Assembly (NCBI GenBank): GCA_041738715.1
Contig: JBGSPI010000095.1
Location: 1-64,000 of the forward strand
DNA: 64,000 nt
Reading direction: 5' to 3'
Source of the DNA: Chamaesiphon sp041738715
Lineage (GTDB): Bacteria; Cyanobacteriota; Cyanobacteriia; Cyanobacteriales; Chamaesiphonaceae
Positions within the stretch are counted from its first letter, which is position 1. Each line of letters starts with the position of its first letter. Under the pieces are notes generated by a model. It had not been told where the DNA came from. It made no database searches and was given only the letters and a program-made list of their open reading frames with translations. Both the position numbers and the translations under genes were made by a program. This document shows positions 16,695 to 24,770 of the stretch, piece after piece.

Positions 16695-18317
16695 ATGAAA
16701 GGTTCTGCCCTCATTTGCAATAGCTGTGGGCTATTGTTGCTTGCTCAATTAGCGATCGCCCAAAACGCGACCGCGCTGCCATCGGATGTTTCAACTCCAG
16801 TAGATTCAGTGAATATCGTCCAAGTCAATTCACCCTCAAACTTGCTGGTACAGCGGCGAAAAAAACCTGTACAACGGCGGACAGTCAAGCCACAGACTCG
16901 ACCTATTCAGTTGAATCCTGTTGCAGTACCGCCACCACCCCAAGTGGGTGGCAGTGTTTGGGCACTGACAACACTCCAATCTCTCGCCGAGCGGTATGGT
17001 TGTAGCGTACCAATGGGAAACCAGGAAATTACCCGGACTGAGTTTGCGACCAGTCTGAATGGTTGTATCCTCAAAATGGAAGAAGCGATCGCGACCAAAG
17101 CAGTCGAACCAGTCAAAGAAGACATTGCCGCACTCGAAACATTGCAGCAAGAATTTGCCTCAGAACTAGCCACACTGATTATTCGGCTCGATGAAAAAGC
17201 TGACAAATCCAGGCAGTTTTCCACCACGACTAAGCTTGCAGGTGAAGCAATTTTTGCCGCAGCCGACACAGTTGGGAATAATGCGACTGGTAGCGACCGG
17301 ACTGTTCCCGTTTTTGGCTATCGTGCCCGATTGAATTTTAATGCCAGTTTTACAGGTAAAGATCAATTGCGCGTCAGGCTTCAGGCGAGAGATGTGCCCC
17401 AATTTAGCGGCGGTACCAGCACCGGAACGAACATGACTCGCCTCAGCTTTGATGGTCAAGGTGGCTCAGGAGTCACTATTGATGACTTCTTCTATAGATT
17501 TCCAGTTGGTTCTAATACTAATGTTTGGCTAATTGCCAATGGTTATGGAAGTGATAACCTGGCCCCCCATCTTTCACCCATATCTAGCAGTGGACGGGGT
17601 GCTATCTCACGATTGGCACGTTTCAGCCCCATCTACCGTCAAGTAGAAGGGCCAGGTGTGGCAATCCAACACCAATTTAGCGATGACGTTAACCTGTCAT
17701 TGGCATATAGAGCTAGAAATGGTACCAATGCTACTCCAGGTAACGGGATCTTTAATGGTAACTATGGAGCTTTAGCTCAATTAACCGTTAAACCCGCCGC
17801 CGGATTGGATATTGGCGTGCAATATGCTAATACCTACTTTCCCGCTGGAGCCGCTAACGTTGCTGGTGGAACTGGGAGTGACTTTGCCCAAACTCCCTTT
17901 GCGGCAAATACAGCAACGGAAGCGAGTACCTATGGAGTTGTCGCTAGTTACACGTTTAGTCCCGAATTTAGCCTCTCTGGTTGGGCTGGATATACCAACG
18001 CCAAAGGTCAATCGGGAACAGATGCCGGACGCAGTGCCTCAGTCTCGAACTGGATGATGACTTTAGGATTTCCCGATTTAGGCCAAAAAGGGAATTTCGG
18101 CGCACTGAGTGTCGGAATGCCACCCAAAGCCACTGACAATGACAATGCTGCTCGACGAGATTCAGGTACATCCCTCCATGTTGAGGCATCCTATCGCCAT
18201 CAGGTCAGTGAAAATATCGCCGTTACACCAGGGCTAGTTGTGATTACAAATCCCAACCATAATTCGACCAATCCCACTCAAATCGTTGGCGTAGTCAGGA
18301 CAACTCTAAGTTTTTAA
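16695..18317 (+). CDS. iron uptake porin (SLH + OprB-type outer-membrane protein)
   Basis: This 540-residue cyanobacterial outer-membrane porin of the OprB/SLH class includes members that function in iron uptake. A signal peptide covers about residues 1-28 (MKGSALICNSCGLLLLAQLAIA). A basic Pro/Arg-rich linker (RRKKPVQRRTVKPQ) follows, then one S-layer homology repeat at about 75-125 (LQSLAERYGC...TRTEFATSLNGC), a coiled-coil stretch (about 125-180), and a beta-barrel of about 350 residues ending in VVRTTLSF with a C-terminal Phe typical of porins. It lies directly before the futABC genes, which supports an iron role. Confidence 0.88.
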   Translation: MKGSALICNSCGLLLLAQLAIAQNATALPSDVSTPVDSVNIVQVNSPSNLLVQRRKKPVQRRTVKPQTRPIQLNPVAVPPPPQVGGSVWALTTLQSLAERYGCSVPMGNQEITRTEFATSLNGCILKMEEAIATKAVEPVKEDIAALETLQQEFASELATLIIRLDEKADKSRQFSTTTKLAGEAIFAAADTVGNNATGSDRTVPVFGYRARLNFNASFTGKDQLRVRLQARDVPQFSGGTSTGTNMTRLSFDGQGGSGVTIDDFFYRFPVGSNTNVWLIANGYGSDNLAPHLSPISSSGRGAISRLARFSPIYRQVEGPGVAIQHQFSDDVNLSLAYRARNGTNATPGNGIFNGNYGALAQLTVKPAAGLDIGVQYANTYFPAGAANVAGGTGSDFAQTPFAANTATEASTYGVVASYTFSPEFSLSGWAGYTNAKGQSGTDAGRSASVSNWMMTLGFPDLGQKGNFGALSVGMPPKATDNDNAARRDSGTSLHVEASYRHQVSENIAVTPGLVVITNPNHNSTNPTQIVGVVRTTLSF

Positions 18318-18323
18318 AAGTCC

Positions 18324-18352
18324 AGGGGTCAATTAGACAACTTTTGACCCCT
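18324..18352 (+). terminator. hairpin between porin and futA
   Basis: AGGGGTCAA (18324-18332) pairs with TTGACCCCT (18344-18352) around an 11-base loop, directly after the porin stop. There is no long U-run. It could be a terminator, or an attenuator reducing readthrough into futA so that the porin is made in excess. Confidence 0.5.
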
Positions 18353-18405
18353 ACTAACTCTTCCCACTATTTACTCATTAATTCATCAAATTGGAGACTA
18401 GAAAA

Positions 18406-19410
18406 TTGAAAAGATCTACACTAATCACCGCAGCATTTAGCGGTTTAGCCTTGGTGGTGGTTTCGGGGATTGTGATGAGCGTTCAAGCCCAGACAATTAC
18501 CATCTATTCGGGTAGAGGTCAAAAACTAATTCAGCCATTAATCGATCAAGCCAAAAGTGAATTGGGGCTGGACATCAAAGTCCGCTATGGTGACACCGCC
18601 GAGTTAGCCATCTCCTTATTAGAAGAAGGTAAGAATAGTCGTGCAGACTTATTTTTTGCCCAAGATGCGGGTGCTTTGGGTGCGCTAGAGAAACAAAATC
18701 GCTTACGAACGATTCCGGCTAATTTACTCAATCAAGTCGATAGTAAATTTCGATCGCCGAATGGCAAGTGGATGGGGATTTCTGGACGCGCCCGTGTTAT
18801 CAACTACAATACGAAACTGGTAAAACCAAACGAGTTACCCACTTCAATTAACGCGCTCACTCAGCCGAAATGGCGCGGTAAAGTAGCTTGGGCACCAACA
18901 AATGGTTCTTTCCAATCATTTGTGACGGCGATGCGAGAGGTCGATGGAGATGCCAAAACGCTCCAATGGCTCAAGGCAATGAAGGCGAATGGTGCCAAAG
19001 ATTATCGGAACAATACAGCGATTGTCGAGGCACTGGGACGTGGGGAGGTATCATTAGGTTTGGTCAATAACTATTACTTGCCTAACTTCAAAAAAACGCA
19101 GCCAAATGTCCCTGTAGCGGCACATTATACAAAGAAAGATGCTGGATCGATGATTAATGTGGCTGGAGTCGCAATCATGAATTCGACTAAACAATCAGCA
19201 GCAGTCGAAAAGTTCATTGGTTATTTACTCAGACCGACGGCACAATCTTATTTTGCTAAGGTGAATAATGAATACCCGTTGTTGAAAAAAGCACCAGGGC
19301 CAGCCAATCAAATCCCGATCAATAAAATCAGCACTCCTGCTATTAATTTATCAAACTTGGATGACTTGCCAGGGACATTAAATCTATTGCAAAAGGCTGG
19401 GGTTTTATAA
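18406..19410 (+). CDS. futA: Fe(3+) ABC transporter substrate-binding protein
   Basis: This periplasmic or thylakoid-lumen ferric-iron-binding protein of the FutA/IdiA/FbpA family delivers iron to FutB. The 334-residue protein has an N-terminal signal segment (KRSTLITAAFSGLALVVVSG then VQAQ) and starts the mature part ITIYSGRGQKLIQPLI, with the first iron-ligand-type Tyr. The tyrosine group LVNNYYLPNF around residue 220 provides the other ligands. I prefer TTG at 18406 because GGAG lies 9 bases upstream. TTG 18391 in the same frame would place that ribosome-binding site inside the gene. It runs straight into futB (4-base gap). Confidence 0.92.
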   Translation: MKRSTLITAAFSGLALVVVSGIVMSVQAQTITIYSGRGQKLIQPLIDQAKSELGLDIKVRYGDTAELAISLLEEGKNSRADLFFAQDAGALGALEKQNRLRTIPANLLNQVDSKFRSPNGKWMGISGRARVINYNTKLVKPNELPTSINALTQPKWRGKVAWAPTNGSFQSFVTAMREVDGDAKTLQWLKAMKANGAKDYRNNTAIVEALGRGEVSLGLVNNYYLPNFKKTQPNVPVAAHYTKKDAGSMINVAGVAIMNSTKQSAAVEKFIGYLLRPTAQSYFAKVNNEYPLLKKAPGPANQIPINKISTPAINLSNLDDLPGTLNLLQKAGVL

Positions 19411-19413
19411 AAG

Positions 19414-20988
19414 TTGAAATCGGTTCGTCCTCCATTATTTTTAACATTAGCGGCTGGGGTTGTGGCGATCGCCATTTCCCTGCCTTTAACTTATTTAGTT
19501 ATTCGGACATTTGGTGTGGGTGTGGCAGAACTATGGGAATTAATTTCTCGCCCGCGCCATGTTGAAGTGTTTGTGAATAGTGCGGCTGTAGCCGCAACCG
19601 TAACTTTATTCTCGCTTTTAATTGCGGTACCGTTAGCCTTTCTAACTGTCAGAACAGATTTGCCAGGACGTAAATTTTGGTCGATTGTTACCACCTTACC
19701 TTTGGCTGTGCCCAGTTATGTTGGCAGTTTTGCCTTGATTGCTGCCTTTGCACCGAGAGGCAGTTTTTTACAGATATTACTAGAACCATTGGGCATTGAA
19801 GAATTACCATCTATTTATGGTTTCTGGGGTACAGTTCTAGCTATTACATTATTTACATATCCCTACTTATTGCTCAGTATTCGCTCTGGATTGCAAGGTA
19901 TCGATCCAGCACTCGAAGAGGCTGCTCGTAGTTTAAATTGTACAAACAGAGAAACATTTTTTCGAGTTGTTTTACCTCAGTTAAAACCATCAATTATTGC
20001 GGGTAGCTTGTTGGTCGCTTTATACGCTTTGCGTGATTTTGGTACGCCTTCTTTGATGCGATTTGATACCTTTACGCGAGCGATATTTATTCAGTATAAA
20101 TCGAGCTTTAATCGTAACTCGGCGGCGGCTTTATCATTGATGCTAGTGTTACTAGTCTTGATGATTTTATTATTGGAGTATCGAGTGCGATCGCGGGCAG
20201 TTTATTATAGTCGTGGCTCGGCTTCACTGCGTCCGCCCAAAATTGCCCAGCTAGGCATCTGGAAATTTCCGGCTGTGGCTTTTTGCTTATTAATTACTAG
20301 TTTCGGTGTGTTGTTACCAGTGGGCATCACATTATTTTGGATTTTCCGTGAAATCGACAGTCAATATAACTTTGCTAATTTATTTACGGCATCTTTTAAT
20401 TCAATTTTAGCGGCTGGGCTTGCCGCATTAGCTGCAACTATTTTTGCCATTCCCGTAGCGATTCTGGCGGTGCGGTTTCCGAGCAAAATTAGTGCTGCGA
20501 TCGAGCGGGCTTCCTATCTCAGTTTTGGCATTCCAGGGATTGCGATCGCCTTTTCTTTAGTATTTTTCGGAGCTAATTATCTGCCTGTTTTATATCAAAC
20601 TTTACCAATGTTGATATTTGCCTATCTAATTTTATTTCTACCCCAGTCGATCGGCACAGTTCGCAGTACATTACTGCAAGTGAATCCTCAATTAGAAGAA
20701 TCAGCTAGGAGTCTCGGTCGGAACCCCGCGCAGACAATTAGAGATGTGACTATACCATTAGTTAAAACGGGAATTCTCAGTGGTGCAGTGTTAGTATTTC
20801 TCACAGCAGTTAAAGAATTGCCAGCAACCATGCTATTAGCTCCAATTGGCTTTGATACCTTAGCCGTACAAATTTGGCAAGCAACCGAAAATGTTAGTTT
20901 TGTCGATGCAGCCTGGGCTTCACTTCTGATGTTAGTTGTCTCGATCGGTGCAACATTAACGATCCTATCTCAAGAAAACATTAAATAG
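19414..20988 (+). CDS. futB: Fe(3+) ABC transporter permease
   Basis: A 524-residue inner-membrane permease with two fused homologous halves of about six transmembrane segments each. Each half carries an EAA loop for ATPase contact: LEEAARSLNCTNRETFFRVVLP in the first (quoted in part) and LEESARSLGRNPAQTIRDV in the second. This matches FbpB/FutB. The start is TTG at 19414, 4 bases after futA, consistent with translational coupling. It passes iron from FutA across the membrane, powered by FutC, whose gene follows after 18 bases. Confidence 0.93.
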   Translation: MKSVRPPLFLTLAAGVVAIAISLPLTYLVIRTFGVGVAELWELISRPRHVEVFVNSAAVAATVTLFSLLIAVPLAFLTVRTDLPGRKFWSIVTTLPLAVPSYVGSFALIAAFAPRGSFLQILLEPLGIEELPSIYGFWGTVLAITLFTYPYLLLSIRSGLQGIDPALEEAARSLNCTNRETFFRVVLPQLKPSIIAGSLLVALYALRDFGTPSLMRFDTFTRAIFIQYKSSFNRNSAAALSLMLVLLVLMILLLEYRVRSRAVYYSRGSASLRPPKIAQLGIWKFPAVAFCLLITSFGVLLPVGITLFWIFREIDSQYNFANLFTASFNSILAAGLAALAATIFAIPVAILAVRFPSKISAAIERASYLSFGIPGIAIAFSLVFFGANYLPVLYQTLPMLIFAYLILFLPQSIGTVRSTLLQVNPQLEESARSLGRNPAQTIRDVTIPLVKTGILSGAVLVFLTAVKELPATMLLAPIGFDTLAVQIWQATENVSFVDAAWASLLMLVVSIGATLTILSQENIK

Positions 20989-21006
20989 TTCATCAATTTA
21001 TCTATT

Positions 21007-22083
21007 ATGGAATCTATTATTCTTCAACTTGAAAATGTCAGTAAACAGTTTTCTAGTGACTCTGGTTTCGCTGTCAATAATATTTCGTTAGCCTTAAAGC
21101 AAGGAGACATATTAGCTCTGCTAGGGCCATCCGGCTGTGGCAAAACAACACTATTAAGGATGATTGCGGGATTTGAATCAGTTCAAACTGGAACAATTTC
21201 GATCGGTAGCAAGATTGTCAGCGATCGTCAAACTTCCATTCCACCCGAACAACGAGATGTGGGGATTGTGTTCCAGGATTATGCCCTATTTCCCCATCTC
21301 AATGTCCGGGAAAATATCACCTTTGGATTGCAACATTTCAGGAAAGAAGAACAAGCCCAACGTGTTGCCGAAGTTTTGCAATTAGTCAGACTTCAAGGCT
21401 TAGAAGAACGTTACCCCTATGAACTCTCTGGTGGGCAACAGCAGCGAGTAGCTCTAGCCAGAGCATTAGCCCCCAAACCTCAATTGATCCTCCTCGATGA
21501 GCCACTGAGTAACCTCGACGTGCAAGTTCGATCGCATTTACGCGAAGAAATTCGGGATATTCTCAAAGCCGCCGGGACTTCGGCAATTTTTGTCACACAC
21601 GATCGCGAAGAAGCCTTGTTTATCGCCGATTTGGTGGCGGTGATGCAGGCTGGACGGTTGGAACAACTAGGTACGCCCGAACAAATTTACACCCATCCCG
21701 CCTCCCGCTTTGTGGCTGAATTTGTCACCCAAGCTAGTTTCTTTCCCGCCCAACGACGGGGAAATGTCTGGGAAACAGAGGTCGGCAATTTTGACTTACC
21801 CGTGGATTATGCCGACGATTTAGGCGAAATAGCCATTCGCCCTGAAGAGTCAATTTTGACAGCAGCCACCGACGGCTTATTATCGATTCGGACGCGCCGC
21901 TTTTTGGGCAGAGAGTATCAATATTGCTTGCAAACTCCATCAGGCAAAGAATTTCACGCCCGGATCTCCACCGATGTAGTTTTACCAGTGGGATCGAGAG
22001 TCAATTTATCGATCGCAAGCGATCGAATGCACATCTTCAAACCTGGTCAGGCTCCGATGCTAACCGCCAGTGGTATTAAATGA
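21007..22083 (+). CDS. futC: Fe(3+) ABC transporter ATP-binding protein
   Basis: This 358-residue ATPase energises FutB. Motifs are Walker A GPSGCGKTT, signature LSGGQQQRVALARAL, Walker B LILLDEPLSNLD and switch His VTHDREEAL. A C-terminal TOBE-like regulatory domain of about 110 residues follows (RPEESILTAATDG...FLGREYQYCL). The DR just after the H-loop and the FVAEFVTQASFF segment fit FbpC/FutC. It closes the futABC operon. No Fur site could be read with confidence, so iron regulation is presumed rather than seen. Confidence 0.93.
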   Translation: MESIILQLENVSKQFSSDSGFAVNNISLALKQGDILALLGPSGCGKTTLLRMIAGFESVQTGTISIGSKIVSDRQTSIPPEQRDVGIVFQDYALFPHLNVRENITFGLQHFRKEEQAQRVAEVLQLVRLQGLEERYPYELSGGQQQRVALARALAPKPQLILLDEPLSNLDVQVRSHLREEIRDILKAAGTSAIFVTHDREEALFIADLVAVMQAGRLEQLGTPEQIYTHPASRFVAEFVTQASFFPAQRRGNVWETEVGNFDLPVDYADDLGEIAIRPEESILTAATDGLLSIRTRRFLGREYQYCLQTPSGKEFHARISTDVVLPVGSRVNLSIASDRMHIFKPGQAPMLTASGIK

Positions 22084-22131
22084 GTAACTATCTGAGTTAA
22101 AATATAATTGCTGTTTTGGGCACATAATATA

Positions 22132-22320
22132 ATGGTTATAATTTTCGACTTAGCTCTATTTGCTTTAGTAGTACTATCTTTCGTGATGATTGTTGGTGTA
22201 CCTGTAGCCTATGCTGCACCCCAAAACTGGGATCGATCGAAACAACTCCTGTTTGTTGGTTCGGGAGCTTGGGCACTTTTAGTAGTTGTAGTTGCTATTT
22301 TAAACTTCCTTGTAGTTTAG
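22132..22320 (+). CDS. psbZ: photosystem II reaction-centre protein PsbZ (Ycf9)
   Basis: This 62-residue, two-transmembrane-helix PSII core subunit stabilises the interaction with antenna or peripheral proteins. The first helix is FDLALFALVVLSFVMIVGVPVAY. The stromal/lumenal loop APQNWDRSKQL is diagnostic, and the second helix is VGSGAWALLVVVVAILNFLVV. The ATG at 22132 gives the canonical length. An in-frame ATG eight codons earlier lacks family support. It lies 48 bases after futC but is more likely driven by its own promoter. Confidence 0.97.
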   Translation: MVIIFDLALFALVVLSFVMIVGVPVAYAAPQNWDRSKQLLFVGSGAWALLVVVVAILNFLVV

Positions 22321-22431
22321 ATTGCTTACTGTCAAAATCGGCTGCTGGAGTAAGCTTTAGAGCTAGTCGCAGTCGATTAGCATCATTGCTTGTCGTTAGC
22401 AACTCATTATTCATAATTTTTAATAATTTAA

Positions 22432-22923
22432 ATGGCAGTTTTTGAAGGTACTCTTGTCGCCGATGGTTCACTCAGATTTGCGATCGTTATCGGTCGATTT
22501 AACGATCTGGTGACGAATAAACTGCTAGCAAGCTGTCAGGATTGTCTCAAACGCCACGGAATTGATGTCGATCCGCATGGTACTCAAGTAGATTATGTCT
22601 GGGTTCCAGGTGCTTTTGAGGTGCCATTGATTGCCAAAAAACTCGCCTTCTCCAAACGCTATGATGCAATTATCTGTCTAGGTGCGGTAATTCGGGGCGA
22701 TACACCCCATTTTGACTATGTTTCGGCGGAAGCAGCTAAAGGTGTGGCAGCAGCAGCGTTTCAAAGTGGTACGCCAGTTGTCTTTGGCGTGCTAACCGTG
22801 GATACCATGACTCAAGCTTTGGAACGTGCGGGAATTAAGAGCAACCACGGTTGGGGTTATGCACTGAATGCCCTGGAAATGGCAACGTTAATGAAAGCGA
22901 TGCCAGTAGAGATTAGTGGTTAA
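22432..22923 (+). CDS. ribH: 6,7-dimethyl-8-ribityllumazine synthase
   Basis: This enzyme condenses 5-amino-6-ribitylamino-uracil with dihydroxybutanone phosphate in the penultimate step of riboflavin synthesis, as an oligomeric cytoplasmic enzyme. The 163-residue protein shows VIGRFNDLVTNKLL, the VWVPGAFEVPLIAKKLA helix, LGAVIRGDTPHFDYV with the catalytic His, and GVLTVDTMTQALERAG. Length matches the family. Its 3' end overlaps the convergent vapC end by 11 bases, so the two transcripts run into each other. Confidence 0.96.
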   Translation: MAVFEGTLVADGSLRFAIVIGRFNDLVTNKLLASCQDCLKRHGIDVDPHGTQVDYVWVPGAFEVPLIAKKLAFSKRYDAIICLGAVIRGDTPHFDYVSAEAAKGVAAAAFQSGTPVVFGVLTVDTMTQALERAGIKSNHGWGYALNALEMATLMKAMPVEISG

Positions 22924-23305
22924 AGAGAATTTCCACATCATAAAGATCGAACAACCGATCTGCACTAACCATCGTCATCCCTTCCACCTGGGCTTGGGCG
23001 ATTAATATTCGATCGAATGGATCGCGATGATGTAAAGGTAATCTAGCAGATTGGATCGCATGATCTGCCCTGATTTCTAACGATCGTGCGCCCAATTCTC
23101 TCATCCGACTGGGTAGATAGAGATCGAGCGGTTCGGGCAGTGGCAATTTACCCAATCCTACTTTAATCCCTATCTCCCAGACGCTGGCAACCGAAAACCA
23201 CAACTCATTAGTTTCATCAGCAATTTGAGTGATTATTTCCGGCTGCAACCGCTCCGGTTCGGCAAACCACCACAACCAACATTGAGTATCGATTAGCAGC
23301 TTCAT
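22913..23305 (-). CDS. vapC: VapC-type PIN-domain toxin
   Basis: This 130-residue PIN ribonuclease is the toxin partner of the upstream antitoxin. The acidic metal-binding quartet is visible: Asp6 (LLIDTQ), Glu44 (SVWEI), Asp95/Asp98 (HHRDPFDR) and Asp116 (SADRLF). The layout LPLHHRDPFDRILIAQA is the subgroup that pairs with Phd/YefM-like antitoxins. Its ATG overlaps the antitoxin stop by 4 bases. It appears intact. The 3' end overlaps ribH in opposite orientation. Confidence 0.92.
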   Translation of the reverse strand: MKLLIDTQCWLWWFAEPERLQPEIITQIADETNELWFSVASVWEIGIKVGLGKLPLPEPLDLYLPSRMRELGARSLEIRADHAIQSARLPLHHRDPFDRILIAQAQVEGMTMVSADRLFDLYDVEILFNH

Positions 23306-23547
23306 TCTGCCCCACCTTCAAAAGCTGCCAGCAAATCCTCCGGTAATGGCTCGTTAAAGTCTACTGGAACGGTAAATAACCCCCGATCTTGACCTAAACT
23401 TTGACGGCGAGACTTTGGTGGCTGCAATGGTACTAACTTAGCCACAGGAATACCTCGATTGGAGATGATAATCTCTTCCCCCAGTTCTACTCGGGATAAC
23501 AGACGCGATAACTGAGTTTTAGCTTGATGAATATTGACAGTTTCCAT
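23302..23547 (-). CDS. Phd/YefM-type antitoxin of the VapC pair
   Basis: This 81-residue protein starts METVNIHQAKTQLSRLLSRV and continues GEEIIISNRGIPVAKLVPL, the textbook Phd/YefM DNA-binding fold. A C-terminal toxin-wrapping tail follows (PEDLLAAFEGG). It is placed 5' of vapC with a 4-base overlap. A perfect 28-bp palindrome begins 13 bases upstream of its ATG and is the likely autoregulatory operator. Confidence 0.9.
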   Translation of the reverse strand: METVNIHQAKTQLSRLLSRVELGEEIIISNRGIPVAKLVPLQPPKSRRQSLGQDRGLFTVPVDFNEPLPEDLLAAFEGGAE

Positions 23548-23560
23548 AGCTCAAACACAA

Positions 23561-23588
23561 CTAGACTAAGTTTATAAACTTAGTCTAG
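23561..23588. promoter_or_regulatory. perfect 28-bp palindrome, candidate operator of the antitoxin-vapC operon
   Basis: The sequence CTAGACTAAGTTTA is followed directly by its exact reverse complement, 14 bp per arm with no spacer and no mismatch. It sits 13 bp before the antitoxin start and 13 bp after the end of the HAD gene. Phd/YefM dimers bind such inverted repeats. A terminator role for the HAD gene is an alternative, but the arms are AT-rich and no U-run follows. Confidence 0.6.
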
Positions 23589-23601
23589 CAGATTTATCTA
23601 A

Positions 23602-24312
23602 TTACGCCGACGGGACAACACCAAAAAATCGATCGATTCGATCGAGTTCTAAATCGGCAAAAGAGTCGATTGTCCAATTTGCCTGACGCTGCAACATGTG
23701 GAAGGGATAGGTATGGGCGATCGCTACCACTTGGATTCCGGCGGATTTGACAGCTTGAATACCAGGAAAAGTATCCTCGATCGCGAGACATTCAGATGCT
23801 AATAAATTGAGATCTGGATGCAGTTGATTTAGTCTTTTAATTGCTAATAAATAACCTGCTGGATCTGGTTTACTTTGACTAATTTCATCCCCAGTTACAA
23901 TCGTCTCAAAATAGCGATCGAGTTCTGCTTGGTGTAAGACTAGTTCGACTTCCGATCGAATTGCCCCAGTTACAACCGCCAATTTATAGCCGCTAGTGTA
24001 CATTTTGTCAATAAATTGCACCACTTCAGGGTAAATAGGTAAAGTAACTAATTGGCTCAATCTTTGACGATAAGCGATCGATTTTTTAGCAACTAGTTTA
24101 TCTAAGGCTTCATCGGTGATAAATCTACCGCGTAATTTTAATAAATCGCTCAGACAAGCCCTGTCGGTCCGCCCGACAGATACTTTCCAAAACTCTTTCC
24201 CTTGCGGTTGTAAATTTTCGGCAATTAATAGCTCATCGATTAATTCACGATGAATCTGTTCATCGTTGATAATTACTCCATTAAAATCGAACAAAACTGC
24301 TTTTAGAACCAC
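23602..24312 (-). CDS. HAD-superfamily hydrolase (beta-PGM/CbbY-like)
   Basis: This 236-residue HAD subfamily IA protein has an alpha-helical cap at about residues 16-85. Motif I is VLFDFNGVI with nucleophile Asp9, motif II is VVTGA, motif III Lys sits in SKPDP, and motif IV is IEDTFPGI. The second Asp of DxD, which normally acts as general acid/base, is Asn11 here. This group may therefore act on another phospho-substrate or be slow. The substrate is not predictable. It ends 13 bp before the palindrome of the toxin-antitoxin operon and may be transcribed separately. Confidence 0.8.
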   Translation of the reverse strand: MVLKAVLFDFNGVIINDEQIHRELIDELLIAENLQPQGKEFWKVSVGRTDRACLSDLLKLRGRFITDEALDKLVAKKSIAYRQRLSQLVTLPIYPEVVQFIDKMYTSGYKLAVVTGAIRSEVELVLHQAELDRYFETIVTGDEISQSKPDPAGYLLAIKRLNQLHPDLNLLASECLAIEDTFPGIQAVKSAGIQVVAIAHTYPFHMLQRQANWTIDSFADLELDRIDRFFGVVPSA

Positions 24313-24350
24313 GGAGATAGGGAAGTGAGAATTAGGAATTAATATGATGC

Positions 24351-24545
24351 TTATTTGTTGAGTTTTTGCTTGAGTATTGCTTCCATTTCATGCAAATCAT
24401 CATCTGTTTGGGGAAATCGATAGGTTTGACTATTGGGATTGCCCTGATTAATCAAAGCTTCGATCGCATCATCATCATCCCTGTGCTCTAAAATATAGCT
24501 TCTAAGCTGTTCGCGAGTCATGCTACTAAAATTAGGTTTCGTCAT
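24351..24545 (-). CDS. DUF6887 family small protein
   Basis: A 64-residue protein, MTKPNFSSMTREQLRSYILEHRDD and on, with an acidic middle and a C-terminal helix HEMEAILKQKLNK. This is the pattern of DUF6887, a small cyanobacterial family usually encoded beside DUF6888. It begins inside the last 14 bases of that gene. The pair layout is toxin-antitoxin-like, but no nuclease motif is visible and function is unknown. Confidence 0.7.
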   Translation of the reverse strand: MTKPNFSSMTREQLRSYILEHRDDDDAIEALINQGNPNSQTYRFPQTDDDLHEMEAILKQKLNK

Positions 24546-24723
24546 TGTTAAACCTCCATTGACCATTGGGGAAAACTAAGATTTCTAGGCTTTCGGTCGC
24601 ACCCCCTAGGATAAATACTATTTTAGTATTGACATTGTAACGAAATACATGGACTGGCTGGTATCCGTTCGAGAGCATTTGACATACTCTAACACAAGCA
24701 AAAGCTTGTTCTGCGGTCGGCAT
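24532..24723 (-). CDS. DUF6888 family small protein
   Basis: A 63-residue protein with N-terminal TAEQAFACVRVCQMLSNGYQPV and C-terminal IFILGG-like strands ending LVFPNGQWRF. This matches DUF6888, which occurs next to DUF6887. It overlaps DUF6887 by 14 bases. No catalytic motif is recognised. The conserved operon pairing is the main clue that the two products act together. Confidence 0.7.
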   Translation of the reverse strand: MPTAEQAFACVRVCQMLSNGYQPVHVFRYNVNTKIVFILGGATESLEILVFPNGQWRFNNDET

Positions 24724-24770
24724 ATTGTGAATTTGATAATTATTTTTAGGATAAACTCACCGCTAACAGG

